Shown here: positions 1 to 7,211 of the stretch, in pieces
How the letters are laid out: every line of letters begins with the position of its first letter
Numbering within the stretch: position 1 is the first letter of the stretch
NCBI RefSeq assembly: GCF_900460065.1
Contig: NZ_UAVD01000028.1
Location: 372,001-436,000, forward strand
Direction: 5' to 3'
Length of the DNA stretch: 64,000 nucleotides
Origin: Streptomyces griseus
Lineage (GTDB): Bacteria; Actinomycetota; Actinomycetes; Streptomycetales; Streptomycetaceae
Made by a program: the position numbers and the translations under genes
Notes under the pieces: model-generated
The model's input: only the letters and a program-made list of their open reading frames with translations
The model's database searches: none
Told to the model about the DNA's origin: nothing

Positions 1-853
1 TGCGCAGCGCCCGGCGCAGGGGCCCGAGCAGCAGGAGCGCCGCTCCGCACTGCGCCAGCCCGAACGCCACCGCGGCCAGGCTCGGCGGATCCAGATTGGA
101 CATCCGGCCCCCCGGAACGCCGACCATGGAGGCCGGATATCCGGCCCACAGCACGAGCGCGACCGCCGCGGAGGCCCCGCCGAGCAGCAGCGCCCAGCGG
201 CCCGTCCGACCGCGCAGCCCGCCCCGCGCCACCCGCGCCCCCAGGCAGGAGAACACCAGCCAGCCGGCGACCACGTTGACCCACCCCAGCTCGCGAGGAC
301 CGCCGAGGCCCAGGCGTACGAGGTCGACGTGCAGCACCACCACGAGCGGCCACAGCGGGTGCAGCCGCGCCACCAGCGGAGTCAGCGCGGTCAGCGCGGC
401 GAAGACCAGCAGGAACCACAGCGGGGACCAGACCAGCTTGACCAGCGCCCGGACCGTCGACCCGCCCACCCCGGCCATCAGCATCGCCACCGCCGCGAGC
501 GCCCACACCACGAGCACCGCCGCCACCGGCCGGAACAGGCGCCCCAGCCGGCCGCCCACCCACCGCCCGTACGGCACGCCGCGCAGCCGGGCCGACGCCC
601 AACTCCCGGCCGCCACCTGCCCGCCCACCAGGAAGAACACCGCGAGGGTCTGGAACACCCAGGAGGCCGGAGTCAGTTCGGGCAGATACGTCAGCGGGCT
701 CGCCCCGCGCACCGTGCCGCTGTCGGTGACCAGCGCGGTCACCAGCCAGTGCCCGCCCACCACGCCGAGGATCGCCAGGGCCCGCAGGGCGTCGACGGCC
801 CGGTCCCGGCCGGGCGGGGTGGCGGCCTCGATCCGTGCGACGAGACCGGTCAT
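1..853 (-). CDS. Acyltransferase-3-like membrane protein, 3' end cut by window edge
   Basis: The reading frame runs off the left edge, so only the N-terminal ~284 residues are visible. The start is ATG at 853, in a 4-base ATGA overlap with the stop of the upstream hydrolase gene, so translation is probably coupled. The protein opens with a DALRALAILGVVGGHW segment typical of the acyltransferase-3 (OafA/NodX-like) family, followed by at least six or seven hydrophobic segments separated by short Arg-rich loops. Members of this family move acyl groups onto sugars or other cell-surface molecules in the cytoplasmic membrane. The substrate cannot be told. Family assignment rests on the N-terminal motif and membrane pattern only. 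Confidence 0.7.
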   Translation of the reverse strand, partial: MTGLVARIEAATPPGRDRAVDALRALAILGVVGGHWLVTALVTDSGTVRGASPLTYLPELTPASWVFQTLAVFFLVGGQVAAGSWASARLRGVPYGRWVGGRLGRLFRPVAAVLVVWALAAVAMLMAGVGGSTVRALVKLVWSPLWFLLVFAALTALTPLVARLHPLWPLVVVLHVDLVRLGLGGPRELGWVNVVAGWLVFSCLGARVARGGLRGRTGRWALLLGGASAAVALVLWAGYPASMVGVPGGRMSNLDPPSLAAVAFGLAQCGAALLLLGPLRRALR

Positions 854-1815
854 CGGGAGGCCTCCAGCGGTTCGGCGCCCGCCGCTATCCGGGCCAGGTT
901 CGTCAGGGAGCGGGAACCGGGCAGCAGATAGTCGCTGTGGCCGCCGTCGCCCGCGTCGAACACCCCGGCCCCGAACCGGTCCGCCACCGGATCGGTCCCG
1001 AAGCCGACCGTCGCCACGAACGGCACCCGCACCCGGACATGGGGCACCCGGGCGATCCAGTCCCCGCCGCTCCGGCCCGCCCACACCCGGGCCCCGGTGC
1101 GCAGCGCGGCGGCGTCCGGGGCTCCGACCCCGGGGCTGCCGTAGAGGACGAGGGCGTCGGCCGCCGTCCCCCGCGCGGACCGGGCGCAGACCACCGAACC
1201 GTAGGAGTGGCAGAGCAGGCTGATCCGGGCACCGGGGAGCATCGCGCGCACCCCGTCCACCAGGGCGCGCAGCCCCGGCGCGGCCTCGTCGGCCCGACCG
1301 GCGGTCAGGGCGGCGGGGCCGACGGCGGCGGGCGTGCGGTAGCCGAGCCAGGCGACGACGGCCGCGTCCGCCCCCAACTCCCGGTGCAGTGCCCTGGCGT
1401 CACGCCGCAGCCGCCAGTACGCGTCCAGTCCGACGCCCGCCCCGGGCACCAGCACCGCGACCCGCCGGGCGGCGGACAGGTCCCCGACGACCTCGGTGCT
1501 CCGCCCGCCGTCCCGCCCGTCGAAGGCGAGGAACCGCCGCCCGGGCTCGGCCATCTCCCGCAGCGAGGCGGCCCGCCGCAGGTCCCCGTGCTCCGCCGCC
1601 GCCCGTTCGGCGGCCCGGATGTCCTGCCGGCTCACCGCGTACCGCCGGGCGAGCGCCGTCGGGTCCGCGTCCCGCAGCGGACCGTGAACGCTCGGCGCGG
1701 GGGCGGGCACGGCTGCGGGCCGGGCCGCTCCGGACACCGGCACGGCCACCGCGAAAGTGACGAGGGCGGCGAGCAGGGCGCGGAACCGGCGGGCTCCGCG
1801 CGGGCGGTCGGGCAT
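850..1815 (-). CDS. Secreted alpha/beta hydrolase, DUF1023 type
   Basis: A 321-residue protein with an N-terminal signal peptide (Arg-rich start, hydrophobic core about residues 12-30, Ala-rich cleavage area), so probably exported. The core has the DUF1023 layout: a VLVPGAGVG oxyanion-loop strand near residue 121, the nucleophile elbow CHSYGS with Ser204, a GTDP segment that may hold the acid, and GGHSDYL near the C-terminus for the catalytic His. Substrates of this actinobacterial family are unknown; lipase or esterase activity is the usual guess. An AAGGA ribosome site lies 9 bases before ATG at 1815. It forms an operon with the membrane acyltransferase through the ATGA overlap, so the two may act on the same surface molecule. 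Confidence 0.8.
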   Translation of the reverse strand: MPDRPRGARRFRALLAALVTFAVAVPVSGAARPAAVPAPAPSVHGPLRDADPTALARRYAVSRQDIRAAERAAAEHGDLRRAASLREMAEPGRRFLAFDGRDGGRSTEVVGDLSAARRVAVLVPGAGVGLDAYWRLRRDARALHRELGADAAVVAWLGYRTPAAVGPAALTAGRADEAAPGLRALVDGVRAMLPGARISLLCHSYGSVVCARSARGTAADALVLYGSPGVGAPDAAALRTGARVWAGRSGGDWIARVPHVRVRVPFVATVGFGTDPVADRFGAGVFDAGDGGHSDYLLPGSRSLTNLARIAAGAEPLEASR

Positions 1816-2204
1816 GGGGTGGGGTCCTTCCGTACCAGGGGCATCGCGTGCTTGCGGTACAGAAGTTAGGGACGGGGGCCGGTAGTCGGCGTCCCGCTGG
1901 AGGGGGCTCTCGCGGGGTGGCTCTCAGGTATGACGTGGGGGACACGGGCGGGGACGGGCCGGCGGGGTCCGGCTGCCGGGGCGGGGCGGGCGGGGCGTCG
2001 AGGCGGCCTCGTCCGGTGCGGGGCTCGGACGCCGGGGCGGCGCGGCGGGGTGGGGGCGGTGCGGGGCTCCGCCGGTGTCGTAGCGGGGGCCTCGGCCCGT
2101 GCGGTGCGGGGCTCCGCCGGGGTCGTGGCGCGGGCCTCGTCCGGCGCGGCGGGTGTGGGCGCGGTGCCGGCCCGGGGTTCCGGTCCTTCGGAGGCGGCGC
2201 GGTG
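1816..2204. repeat. Gene-free stretch with two 45-base repeat units
   Basis: No convincing gene lies here between two minus-strand hydrolase genes. The notable content is a tandem-like repeat of 45-base period: units at about 2058-2096 and 2103-2141 share GTGCGGGGCTCCGCCGG followed by GTCGT and GGGCCTCG. On the minus strand, the frame of the upstream alpha/beta hydrolase stays open for 112 codons after its TGA stop, down to a TAA at 1866-1868. There it would encode Pro/Thr/Ala-rich sequence with TTPAEPRTA twice. At this base composition long open frames arise by chance, so I do not call it a gene. Confidence 0.5.
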
Positions 2205-3077
2205 TCAGGCGCGGGCGGTGTGCTCCAGGATCGCGGCGGCGAGCGGGGCGTGCACCTCGCGGGGGAGCGCGTGGCCCATGCCCGGGATCTCGACGAGCCG
2301 CGCGCCGCGGATCGCCTGGGCGAGGTGTTCGGAGTGCGGGGGCGGGAAGACAGGCTCGGCGAGGGCCGAGACGACCAGGGTGGGCACCCGGGTCCCGGCG
2401 AGCTGCTCGGTGCGGTCCATCCCGGAGTAGTCGGCGCGGGCGTGCGCGTCACCGGCACGGTGGTGCCCGGTGTGCTCGATGATCCGGCGCTCCAGGGCGC
2501 GGGTGCGGTCGGCGTCGAAGGGGAGCACATCGCCGCCCAGCGCCCGCCAGTGCTCCACGCGCCGCTCCAACTCGGCCTCGGGGCCCCGGTCCTCCACGGG
2601 CCGGGACCACAGCTCCAGCAGAGCGGGCGCGACGCCGGGAAGCCGATCGGGCGGGACGCGGGTGCCGTCCGGGGCGGTGTAGGGAAGGGAGCTGAGCGCT
2701 CGTGTCCCGAACACCGTCGCGCTCAGCAGCCGCTCGGGGCGGTCGGCGACGAGCAGCTGGGCGAGCATGCCGCCCAGCGACATCCCCGCGATGTGCGCGC
2801 GCTCCACCCCGAACGCGTCGAGCACGGCCACGGCGTCCTCGGCCAGCGCGGTGAGCGGGTAGGGCCGCTCGTCGAAGGCCCAGGTGGACCGGCCGGTGTC
2901 CCGGTGGTCGTAACGGATCACGCGGTGCCGGGCGGCGAGCAACTCCACCAACTCGTCGGGCCAGCCGAGCCCGGACGCCTGCGCGCCCATGATCAGCAGC
3001 AGGGGGGAGGCGTCGGGAGCGCCGTGGTCCTGGGCCCAGAGGCGGACGCCGGGGGCGACGTCGACGAAGCGTTCCAT
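2205..3077 (-). CDS. Alpha/beta hydrolase
   Basis: A 290-residue cytoplasmic protein of the alpha/beta-hydrolase fold. Seen: LLLIMGAQASG oxyanion region near residue 30, the strand motif RYDHRDTGRS at 55-64, nucleophile elbow GMSLGG with Ser100, and GMGHALP with the likely catalytic His269. Where relatives usually have a GxxDP(I/V)xP acid motif this protein has ALAEPVFPP, so the acid may be Glu241 or lie elsewhere. Similarity is to the broad group holding esterases, haloperoxidase-like enzymes and 3-oxoadipate enol-lactonase-like enzymes; no substrate can be named. ATG at 3077 was preferred because longer versions run into non-coding-like sequence and across sodN. A palindrome lies 34 bases upstream and may control it. 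Confidence 0.8.
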   Translation of the reverse strand: MERFVDVAPGVRLWAQDHGAPDASPLLLIMGAQASGLGWPDELVELLAARHRVIRYDHRDTGRSTWAFDERPYPLTALAEDAVAVLDAFGVERAHIAGMSLGGMLAQLLVADRPERLLSATVFGTRALSSLPYTAPDGTRVPPDRLPGVAPALLELWSRPVEDRGPEAELERRVEHWRALGGDVLPFDADRTRALERRIIEHTGHHRAGDAHARADYSGMDRTEQLAGTRVPTLVVSALAEPVFPPPHSEHLAQAIRGARLVEIPGMGHALPREVHAPLAAAILEHTARA

Positions 3078-3110
3078 GGTGGACCTCGCTGTTCTGCTGA
3101 GCCGGACACT

Positions 3111-3128
3111 AGACGAAACGGTTCGTCT
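3111..3128. promoter_or_regulatory. Inverted repeat, possible TetR-type operator
   Basis: AGACGAA and TTCGTCT form perfect 7-base arms around a 4-base spacer (ACGG). It lies 34 bases upstream of the alpha/beta hydrolase start, where a promoter would sit. Size and spacing fit a TetR-family operator, but no TetR gene is adjacent, so the protein that would bind is unknown. Confidence 0.4.
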
Positions 3129-3139
3129 CGCTTTGAGGT

Positions 3140-3235
3140 TAGCGCATCGCCGGGCGCGGGTCCAGTGGACAGGGAAACGGCCCCGGCCCCGCGTGAACAC
3201 GCGTGGCCGGGGCCGCCGAGGCGTTGATCCGGAGA
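3140..3235 (-). ncRNA. sodN 3' UTR, possible source of an s-SodF-like small RNA
   Basis: In Streptomyces coelicolor the 3' end of sodN mRNA is processed into a small RNA (s-SodF) that pairs with the start region of the iron superoxide dismutase mRNA and blocks it when nickel is present. Here the sodN 3' UTR has the same layout: a short stretch just after the stop that reads TCTCCGG on the minus strand, able to pair with a GGAGA ribosome site, then the strong hairpin at 3179-3214. The target gene sodF is not in this window, so pairing cannot be tested. Boundaries are approximate. Confidence 0.3.
3179..3214 (-). terminator. Strong hairpin downstream of sodN
   Basis: GGCCCCGGCC pairs with GGCCGGGGCC around an inner ACGCG-rich loop. 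It begins about 22 bases after the sodN stop and is placed to end that transcript. There is no long T run, which is normal for Streptomyces terminators. Confidence 0.7.
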
Positions 3236-3631
3236 TCAGGCCTTCTTGGTCTCCCAGAAGATCCGGTCGACCTCGGCGATCAGGTCCAGGGCCTTCTGGC
3301 CCGTCTTCGGGTCGTTCGAGCCCTTGGCCGCGGAGAGCGCCTTCAGGGTGTCGTTGATCAGCTGGTGCAGCTCCGGGTACTTCTCGAAGTGCGGGGGCTT
3401 GAAGTAGTCGCTCCAGAGCACCGAGACGTGGTGCTTCGCGAGCTCGGCGCGCTGCTCCTTGATCAGGACGGCGCGGGTGCGGAAGTCCGCGTCCTCGTTG
3501 GCCTGGTACTTCTCCTGGACGGCCTTGACCGACTCGGCCTCGATGCGGGCCTGGGCCGGGTCGTACACGCCGCAGGGCAGGTCGCAGTGGGCGCTGACCT
3601 TCACCTTGGGGGCAAACAGGCGGGAAAGCAT
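3236..3631 (-). CDS. sodN: Nickel superoxide dismutase, precursor
   Basis: A 131-residue precursor of Ni-SOD, which converts superoxide to oxygen and hydrogen peroxide. The diagnostic nickel hook is present: after a 14-residue propeptide (MLSRLFAPKVKVSA) the mature protein starts HCDLPCGVYDP, so His15, Cys16 and Cys20 of the precursor become the metal-binding His1, Cys2 and Cys6. The mature chain would be 117 residues, the usual length, and forms a hexamer of four-helix bundles in known structures. The ribosome site is GAGGAGG 8 bases before ATG. The divergent neighbour is sodX, the peptidase expected to remove the propeptide. In S. coelicolor the gene is expressed under nickel sufficiency and related to the Fur-family regulator Nur; I see no clear Nur box here. 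Confidence 0.98.
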   Translation of the reverse strand: MLSRLFAPKVKVSAHCDLPCGVYDPAQARIEAESVKAVQEKYQANEDADFRTRAVLIKEQRAELAKHHVSVLWSDYFKPPHFEKYPELHQLINDTLKALSAAKGSNDPKTGQKALDLIAEVDRIFWETKKA

Positions 3632-3819
3632 GGAGCTGTCCTCCTCGTGATCGTCTTCTCAGGTGGGACATTACTCCGTGGAGAGCCGCTTTCCGTGGCT
3701 GCCCCAGGGGCTTAGGTCAAAAGTCCGGTGTGAGAATCGGGCCGTCGGCCGAATGTACGGAGCGGTGCCCCGGCGTTGTGCTGACGATGTGGCGGAGGAA
3801 GAACGGGGAGGTGCCGGAG

Positions 3820-4248
3820 ATGCCGGAGCGGCGACAGGTGTCCGGAGGCGGACGGGTGACGCGGCGTCCGTTGCGGGTGGTGGAGGTGACGGGCCCCTCG
3901 ATGGTGCCCACGCTCTACCACGGCGACCTGCTGCTCGTGCAGTACGGAGCGCCCGTGAGCCCCGGTGACGTGGTGATCCTGCGCCACCCCTTCCAGCAGG
4001 ACCTGCTGGTGGTCAAGCGGGCCACCGAGCGGCGGCCCGGCGGCTGGTGGGTGCGGGGCGACAACGCCTTCGCGGGCGGGGACAGCACCGATTACGGGAC
4101 CGTGCCGGAGGAGCTGGTGCTGGCCCGGGTGCGGGCCCGCTACCGGCCCCTGGCCAAGGGTCAGCGGTCGGTGACGGCGGTGCTGGGCTGGGCGGTCTCC
4201 GCGCTGCGGCCGGTGCGCTCGGCCTCCTCGCGTTTGCGGGCCCGGTAG
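3820..4248 (+). CDS. sodX: Ni-SOD maturation peptidase, S26 signal-peptidase-like
   Basis: A 142-residue protein of the S26 signal peptidase family. It has the Ser/Lys dyad: Ser27 in GPSMVPTLYHGD and Lys66 in LLVVKRATE, plus the downstream box RGDNAFAGGDSTDYG. No N-terminal membrane anchor is evident, consistent with a cytoplasmic processing enzyme. Sitting divergently beside sodN, it is almost certainly the maturase that exposes His1 of the nickel hook. ATG at 3820 is chosen over the longer frame from 3730 because GGGGAGG ends 8 bases before it. The last 88 bases overlap, on the opposite strand, the end of the convergent CGNR-protein gene. Confidence 0.92.
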   Translation: MPERRQVSGGGRVTRRPLRVVEVTGPSMVPTLYHGDLLLVQYGAPVSPGDVVILRHPFQQDLLVVKRATERRPGGWWVRGDNAFAGGDSTDYGTVPEELVLARVRARYRPLAKGQRSVTAVLGWAVSALRPVRSASSRLRAR

Positions 4249-4781
4249 GCGGCCACGTTCGCGCGGGTCGCGCAGCGGTCCGAGCAGTAGCGCCTGGAGC
4301 GGTTGGTGGACGTGTCCAGGTAGGCGTTGCGGCAGGGCGCCGCCTCGCACAGGCCGAGGCGGTCCACGCCGTGCTCGGTCAGGTGGAAGGCCAGGCCCAT
4401 CGCCGCGATGGCCGCGTAGCCGGCGGTCGCGTTCGACGGGTGGTCGGCCAGGTGCATGTGCCAGTCCGGCCTGCCGTCCTGGTCGCGTACGTCGTGCCCC
4501 GAGATCTGCGGGCTCACCGGGAACTCCAGCAGCAGCGAGTTCAGCAGGTCGACCGCGAGGGTCTCGTCGCCGCCGTCCGCCGCGTCGAAGACCGCGCGCA
4601 GCCGCGCCCGTACGGAACGGAACCGGGTCACGTCCGCGTCCGTCGTCCGCCGGGCCGCCTGCTGATTGGCTCCGAACAGCTCCCGGACCGCCTCGACGGA
4701 GGTGAGGGCGTCCTTGTTGCGGGCCGGCTCCTCGGTGTTGACCAGGCGCACGGCGTAGTCCGAGTAATAGGCCAGTTCCAC
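4161..4781 (-). CDS. CGNR zinc-finger / ABATE-domain protein, putative regulator
   Basis: A 206-residue protein starting GTG at 4781 with AAGGA 6 bases upstream. The N-terminal ~130 residues match the ABATE (DUF1470-type) domain pattern; the C-terminal part holds a CGNR zinc finger: Cys145, Cys150, Cys166 and Cys170 around LDTSTNRSRRYCSDRC, followed by an Arg-rich helix. In this family the finger is thought to bind DNA, making these putative, mostly untested regulators. It is divergent from a methyltransferase gene, and a 15-base tandem repeat in the shared promoter region could be its operator. Its last 29 codons lie antisense to the end of sodX. Confidence 0.85.
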   Translation of the reverse strand: MELAYYSDYAVRLVNTEEPARNKDALTSVEAVRELFGANQQAARRTTDADVTRFRSVRARLRAVFDAADGGDETLAVDLLNSLLLEFPVSPQISGHDVRDQDGRPDWHMHLADHPSNATAGYAAIAAMGLAFHLTEHGVDRLGLCEAAPCRNAYLDTSTNRSRRYCSDRCATRANVAAYRARKREEAERTGRSAETAQPSTAVTDR

Positions 4782-4841
4782 TTGTAGTCCTTACGGTGTC
4801 GGTCTAGAGTCGGGGCGTCGGCCAGTGTAATGGTCGATTGG

Positions 4842-4871
4842 CGTAAACGGGCATTACGTAAACGGGCATGA
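4842..4871. repeat. Two 15-base tandem units in a divergent promoter region
   Basis: CGTAAACGGGCAT occurs at 4842-4854 and again at 4857-4869, each followed by two variable bases, giving an exact 15-base period; CGT then follows again at 4872. It lies between the CGNR-protein gene and the methyltransferase gene, just before the latter's ribosome site. A -10-like TAATGG (4829-4834) precedes it. It is a good candidate operator, perhaps for the CGNR protein. Confidence 0.55.
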
Positions 4872-4884
4872 CGTGGAGGTTGGC

Positions 4885-5646
4885 GTGACGGAGACGGCTA
4901 CGGGCACCGACTGGCAGTCCTGGCAGGAGAGCTGGGACCGGCAGCAGGAGTGGTACATGCCCGACCGTGAGGAGCGGTTCCGGGTGATGCTGGACATGGT
5001 CGAGGCGGTCGTCGGGCCGGAACCGCGGGTACTCGACCTCGCGTGCGGTACGGGAAGTATTACGGACCGGCTCCTCAAGCGGTTCCCGAACGCCACGAGC
5101 ACCGGGGTCGATCTCGACCCCGCCCTCCTGGCCATCGCGCGCGGCACCTTCGACGGCGACGACCGGGTCGCCTTCGTCACCGCCGATCTCAAGGACCCCG
5201 ACTGGACGGCCCGGCTGCCCCACACCTCGTACGACGCCGTCCTCACCGCCACCGCCCTGCACTGGCTGCACCGGGATCCGCTCACCACGCTCTACGGGCA
5301 GCTCGGCGGCCTCGTCCGGGACGGCGGGGTGTTCATGAACGCCGACCGCACGATCGACACCGCCACCCCCCGCATCAACGCCGCCGAACGCGCCCACCGG
5401 CACGCCGCGATGGACCGCGCCAAGGAGGCCGGGGCGCTGGACTGGGCCGACTGGTGGGCCGTCGCCGCGAAGGACCCCGTGCTGGCCGCGCCCACCGCCG
5501 AGCGGTTCGCGATCTACGGCGAGCACGCGGACGGTGACATGCCGTCCGCCGACTGGCACGCCCGCACCCTGCTGGCCGCCGGTTTCGGTGAGGCCCGCGC
5601 GGTCTGGGCGTCCCCCTCGGACTCCCTGGTCCTCGCGGTGAAGTAG
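4885..5646 (+). CDS. Class I SAM-dependent methyltransferase
   Basis: A 253-residue protein with the class I fold: motif I VLDLACGTGS near residue 49, the acidic end of beta-2 in GVDLDPALLAIARG, motif II VTADLKDPDW, and a post-motif ATALHWLHRDPLTTLYGQLGGLVRDGGVF of the type seen in trans-aconitate and related small-molecule methyltransferases. The substrate cannot be assigned. GTG at 4885 is chosen because GGAGG lies 5 bases upstream; a GTG 12 bases earlier would bury that site. It is divergent from the CGNR regulator gene and followed by a strong terminator, so it is a single-gene unit. Confidence 0.85.
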   Translation: MTETATGTDWQSWQESWDRQQEWYMPDREERFRVMLDMVEAVVGPEPRVLDLACGTGSITDRLLKRFPNATSTGVDLDPALLAIARGTFDGDDRVAFVTADLKDPDWTARLPHTSYDAVLTATALHWLHRDPLTTLYGQLGGLVRDGGVFMNADRTIDTATPRINAAERAHRHAAMDRAKEAGALDWADWWAVAAKDPVLAAPTAERFAIYGEHADGDMPSADWHARTLLAAGFGEARAVWASPSDSLVLAVK

Positions 5647-5674
5647 CCGCCCGCGCAAGGCCGTGGGGCGAGGA

Positions 5675-5711
5675 GAGGGGCGGTACGGGCTTCGGGCCCG
5701 TGCCGCCCCTC
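5675..5711 (+). terminator. Rho-independent-type hairpin after the methyltransferase gene
   Basis: GAGGGGCGGTACGGGC pairs, with one mismatch or bulge, with GGCCCGTGCCGCCCCTC around a TTCG tetraloop, followed by a GTTCTTTCT tract. It ends the methyltransferase transcript. Confidence 0.85.
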
Positions 5712-5864
5712 GTTCTTTCTCCGCCGCCATCCGCAACTCTCCGCCGCCACCCGCAACCTCCGCCGGGCCCCGGCGCACTGGAAGGGTGAGACGGTCCGCC
5801 TCCGCGGGCCGGGAAGCGGTGAGAGAAGGGGGCGGGGACTTGTCCGTTCCGGGGAGGGGCCGCC

Positions 5865-6353
5865 ATGCGGGCCGATGACGACGTGGCGCTGCGCGCCTTT
5901 GTGGAGAGCAGACGGACCGCGCTGTTCCGCAGCGCCTATCTGCTCTGCGGCGACCGGCACGAGGCCGAGGACCTCGTCCAGAGCGCCCTGGTCAAGGTCG
6001 TCCTCGGCGGTCGCCGCCACGGCCGGCTCGACAACATCGAGGCGTACGCCCGCAAGACGCTGGTCAACACGTTCATCGCCGGCCGACGGCGGTTCTGGCG
6101 GCGGGAGCGGGCGTACGGCGAACTGCCCGACCGTCCGGGGAACACGGCCGACACGGACACCGGTCTGGTCGTCCGGCAGGCGCTCGCCCGGCTCACGGCC
6201 AGGCAGCGGGCGGTGCTGGTGCTCCGCTACTGGGAGGACCTCAGCGTGGAGGCCACGGCCGAGGCGCTCGGTATGCGGACGAACACGGTCAAGAGCCACA
6301 CGGCTCGGGGGTTGGCGGCGCTGCGCGCCGGGATGGCGGAGGAATTGGTATGA
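5865..6353 (+). CDS. ECF sigma factor, SigE-family type
   Basis: A 162-residue RNA polymerase sigma factor of the extracytoplasmic-function class. Region 2 is LFRSAYLLCGDRHEAEDLVQSALVKV (described here as residues 20-45) and region 4 runs from LTARQRAVLVLRYWEDLS to NTVKSHTARGLAALR, about residues 110-152, with a clear helix-turn-helix. There is no C-terminal extension. Ribosome site GGGGAGGGG precedes ATG. The stop overlaps the next start as ATGA, so it is coupled to a membrane protein that may act as its anti-sigma factor. Many Streptomyces carry several such small SigE-like factors; the signal and target promoters are unknown. Confidence 0.9.
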   Translation: MRADDDVALRAFVESRRTALFRSAYLLCGDRHEAEDLVQSALVKVVLGGRRHGRLDNIEAYARKTLVNTFIAGRRRFWRRERAYGELPDRPGNTADTDTGLVVRQALARLTARQRAVLVLRYWEDLSVEATAEALGMRTNTVKSHTARGLAALRAGMAEELV

Positions 6354-7132
6354 ACGAGGTCCGTGAACTGCTCGACCGCGCAGCCGAGGGAGCGGGGCAG
6401 CCCGCGTTCTCCGCCCGGGCGGTGTACGCGAAGGCCGCCCGGATCCGCAGACGCCGCCGGGCCGCCGCCTCGGCGGCGGTCCTCGCGGTGGTCGCCGCCG
6501 GGGCGTTCGCCCTGCCCCGTACGGGCGGCGACGAGGACCCCGCACCCGCCTCGGTGGCGTCGGCCGGGCCGTCCCCGTCCCCGTCCGCCGCCGACCGGGC
6601 CGGGCGGCTGGCCGCGCTGCTGCCGCCGGACGTGGGGGAGATCGAAGAGGTCGCGCTCCTCGCCCTCATCAAGGGGGCGACTCCCGAACAGGCGCGGACC
6701 ACCCGTCTCGGACCGCTGGACGGGCAGTACGCGTTCCGCAGGGACGGCGGCGTCGGCTATCTGGTGCTGAGCCTGGAGGACCGGGAGGCGGTGGTGAAGA
6801 AGACGGGCCGCCCGGCCGATCCGGACGAGGACCTCTGCGTCCGGGTGGGCCAGGAGCCGTCCCGTACCGACTGCGAGCGCGAGGCGCTTCCCGACGGCCG
6901 GGCGCTGACGACGTGGCGCGACACGATGGACGTCGGGGGAGACGACAGCGTCGGCTGGGGGCCCGAACTGGCCGGCCGGCTCGTCCAGCCGGACGGCTCG
7001 CAGTTCCTCGTACGCTCCAGCACCGGTTTCGAGGGCACCGGCACCCAGGGGCCCCTGCTCCCGGAGCCGCCGCTCTCCCGGGCGCAGCTGAAGGCGCTGC
7101 TCACCGGCCCGGAGGTGCTGCCGAAGGGCTGA
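6350..7132 (+). CDS. Membrane protein coupled to the ECF sigma factor, possible anti-sigma
   Basis: A 260-residue protein with a short cytoplasmic N-terminus (MNEVRELLDRAAEGAG), a run of Arg residues (32-37), one membrane segment at about residues 38-56 and a large extracytoplasmic domain rich in Pro, Ser and Asp. There is no zinc anti-sigma HxxxCxxC motif. Its start overlaps the sigma-factor stop (ATGA). The topology and coupling suggest a membrane-bound regulator of the sigma factor, but the N-terminal domain is short and the role is inferred. The extracytoplasmic part contains two Cys (in EDLCVRVG and RTDCERE), which could form a disulphide. Confidence 0.7.
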   Translation: MNEVRELLDRAAEGAGQPAFSARAVYAKAARIRRRRRAAASAAVLAVVAAGAFALPRTGGDEDPAPASVASAGPSPSPSAADRAGRLAALLPPDVGEIEEVALLALIKGATPEQARTTRLGPLDGQYAFRRDGGVGYLVLSLEDREAVVKKTGRPADPDEDLCVRVGQEPSRTDCEREALPDGRALTTWRDTMDVGGDDSVGWGPELAGRLVQPDGSQFLVRSSTGFEGTGTQGPLLPEPPLSRAQLKALLTGPEVLPKG

Positions 7133-7146
7133 CGCCCCTGACGCGC

Positions 7147-7184
7147 GGGAGGGCGGTACGGACCGGGGTCCGTACCGCCCTCCC
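7147..7184. terminator. Two-way terminator between convergent genes
   Basis: A perfect 17-base stem (arms 7147-7163 and 7168-7184, core GGGCGGTACGGAC) with a 4-base loop. It lies between the anti-sigma-like gene and the convergent ABC-transporter operon and can serve both strands. Confidence 0.85.
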
Positions 7185-7211
7185 GTGTGCGACGGGGCCG
7201 CCGCGGCGGCC

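Noticed and set aside
3730-3819. Longer sodX start
   Set aside because: The additional 30 residues are not peptidase-like and the good ribosome site lies inside that stretch, before 3820.
5720-5765. Imperfect 21-base direct repeat after the methyltransferase terminator
   Set aside because: Two short copies of CCGCCGCC-type sequence in G+C-rich DNA are expected by chance; no further structure.
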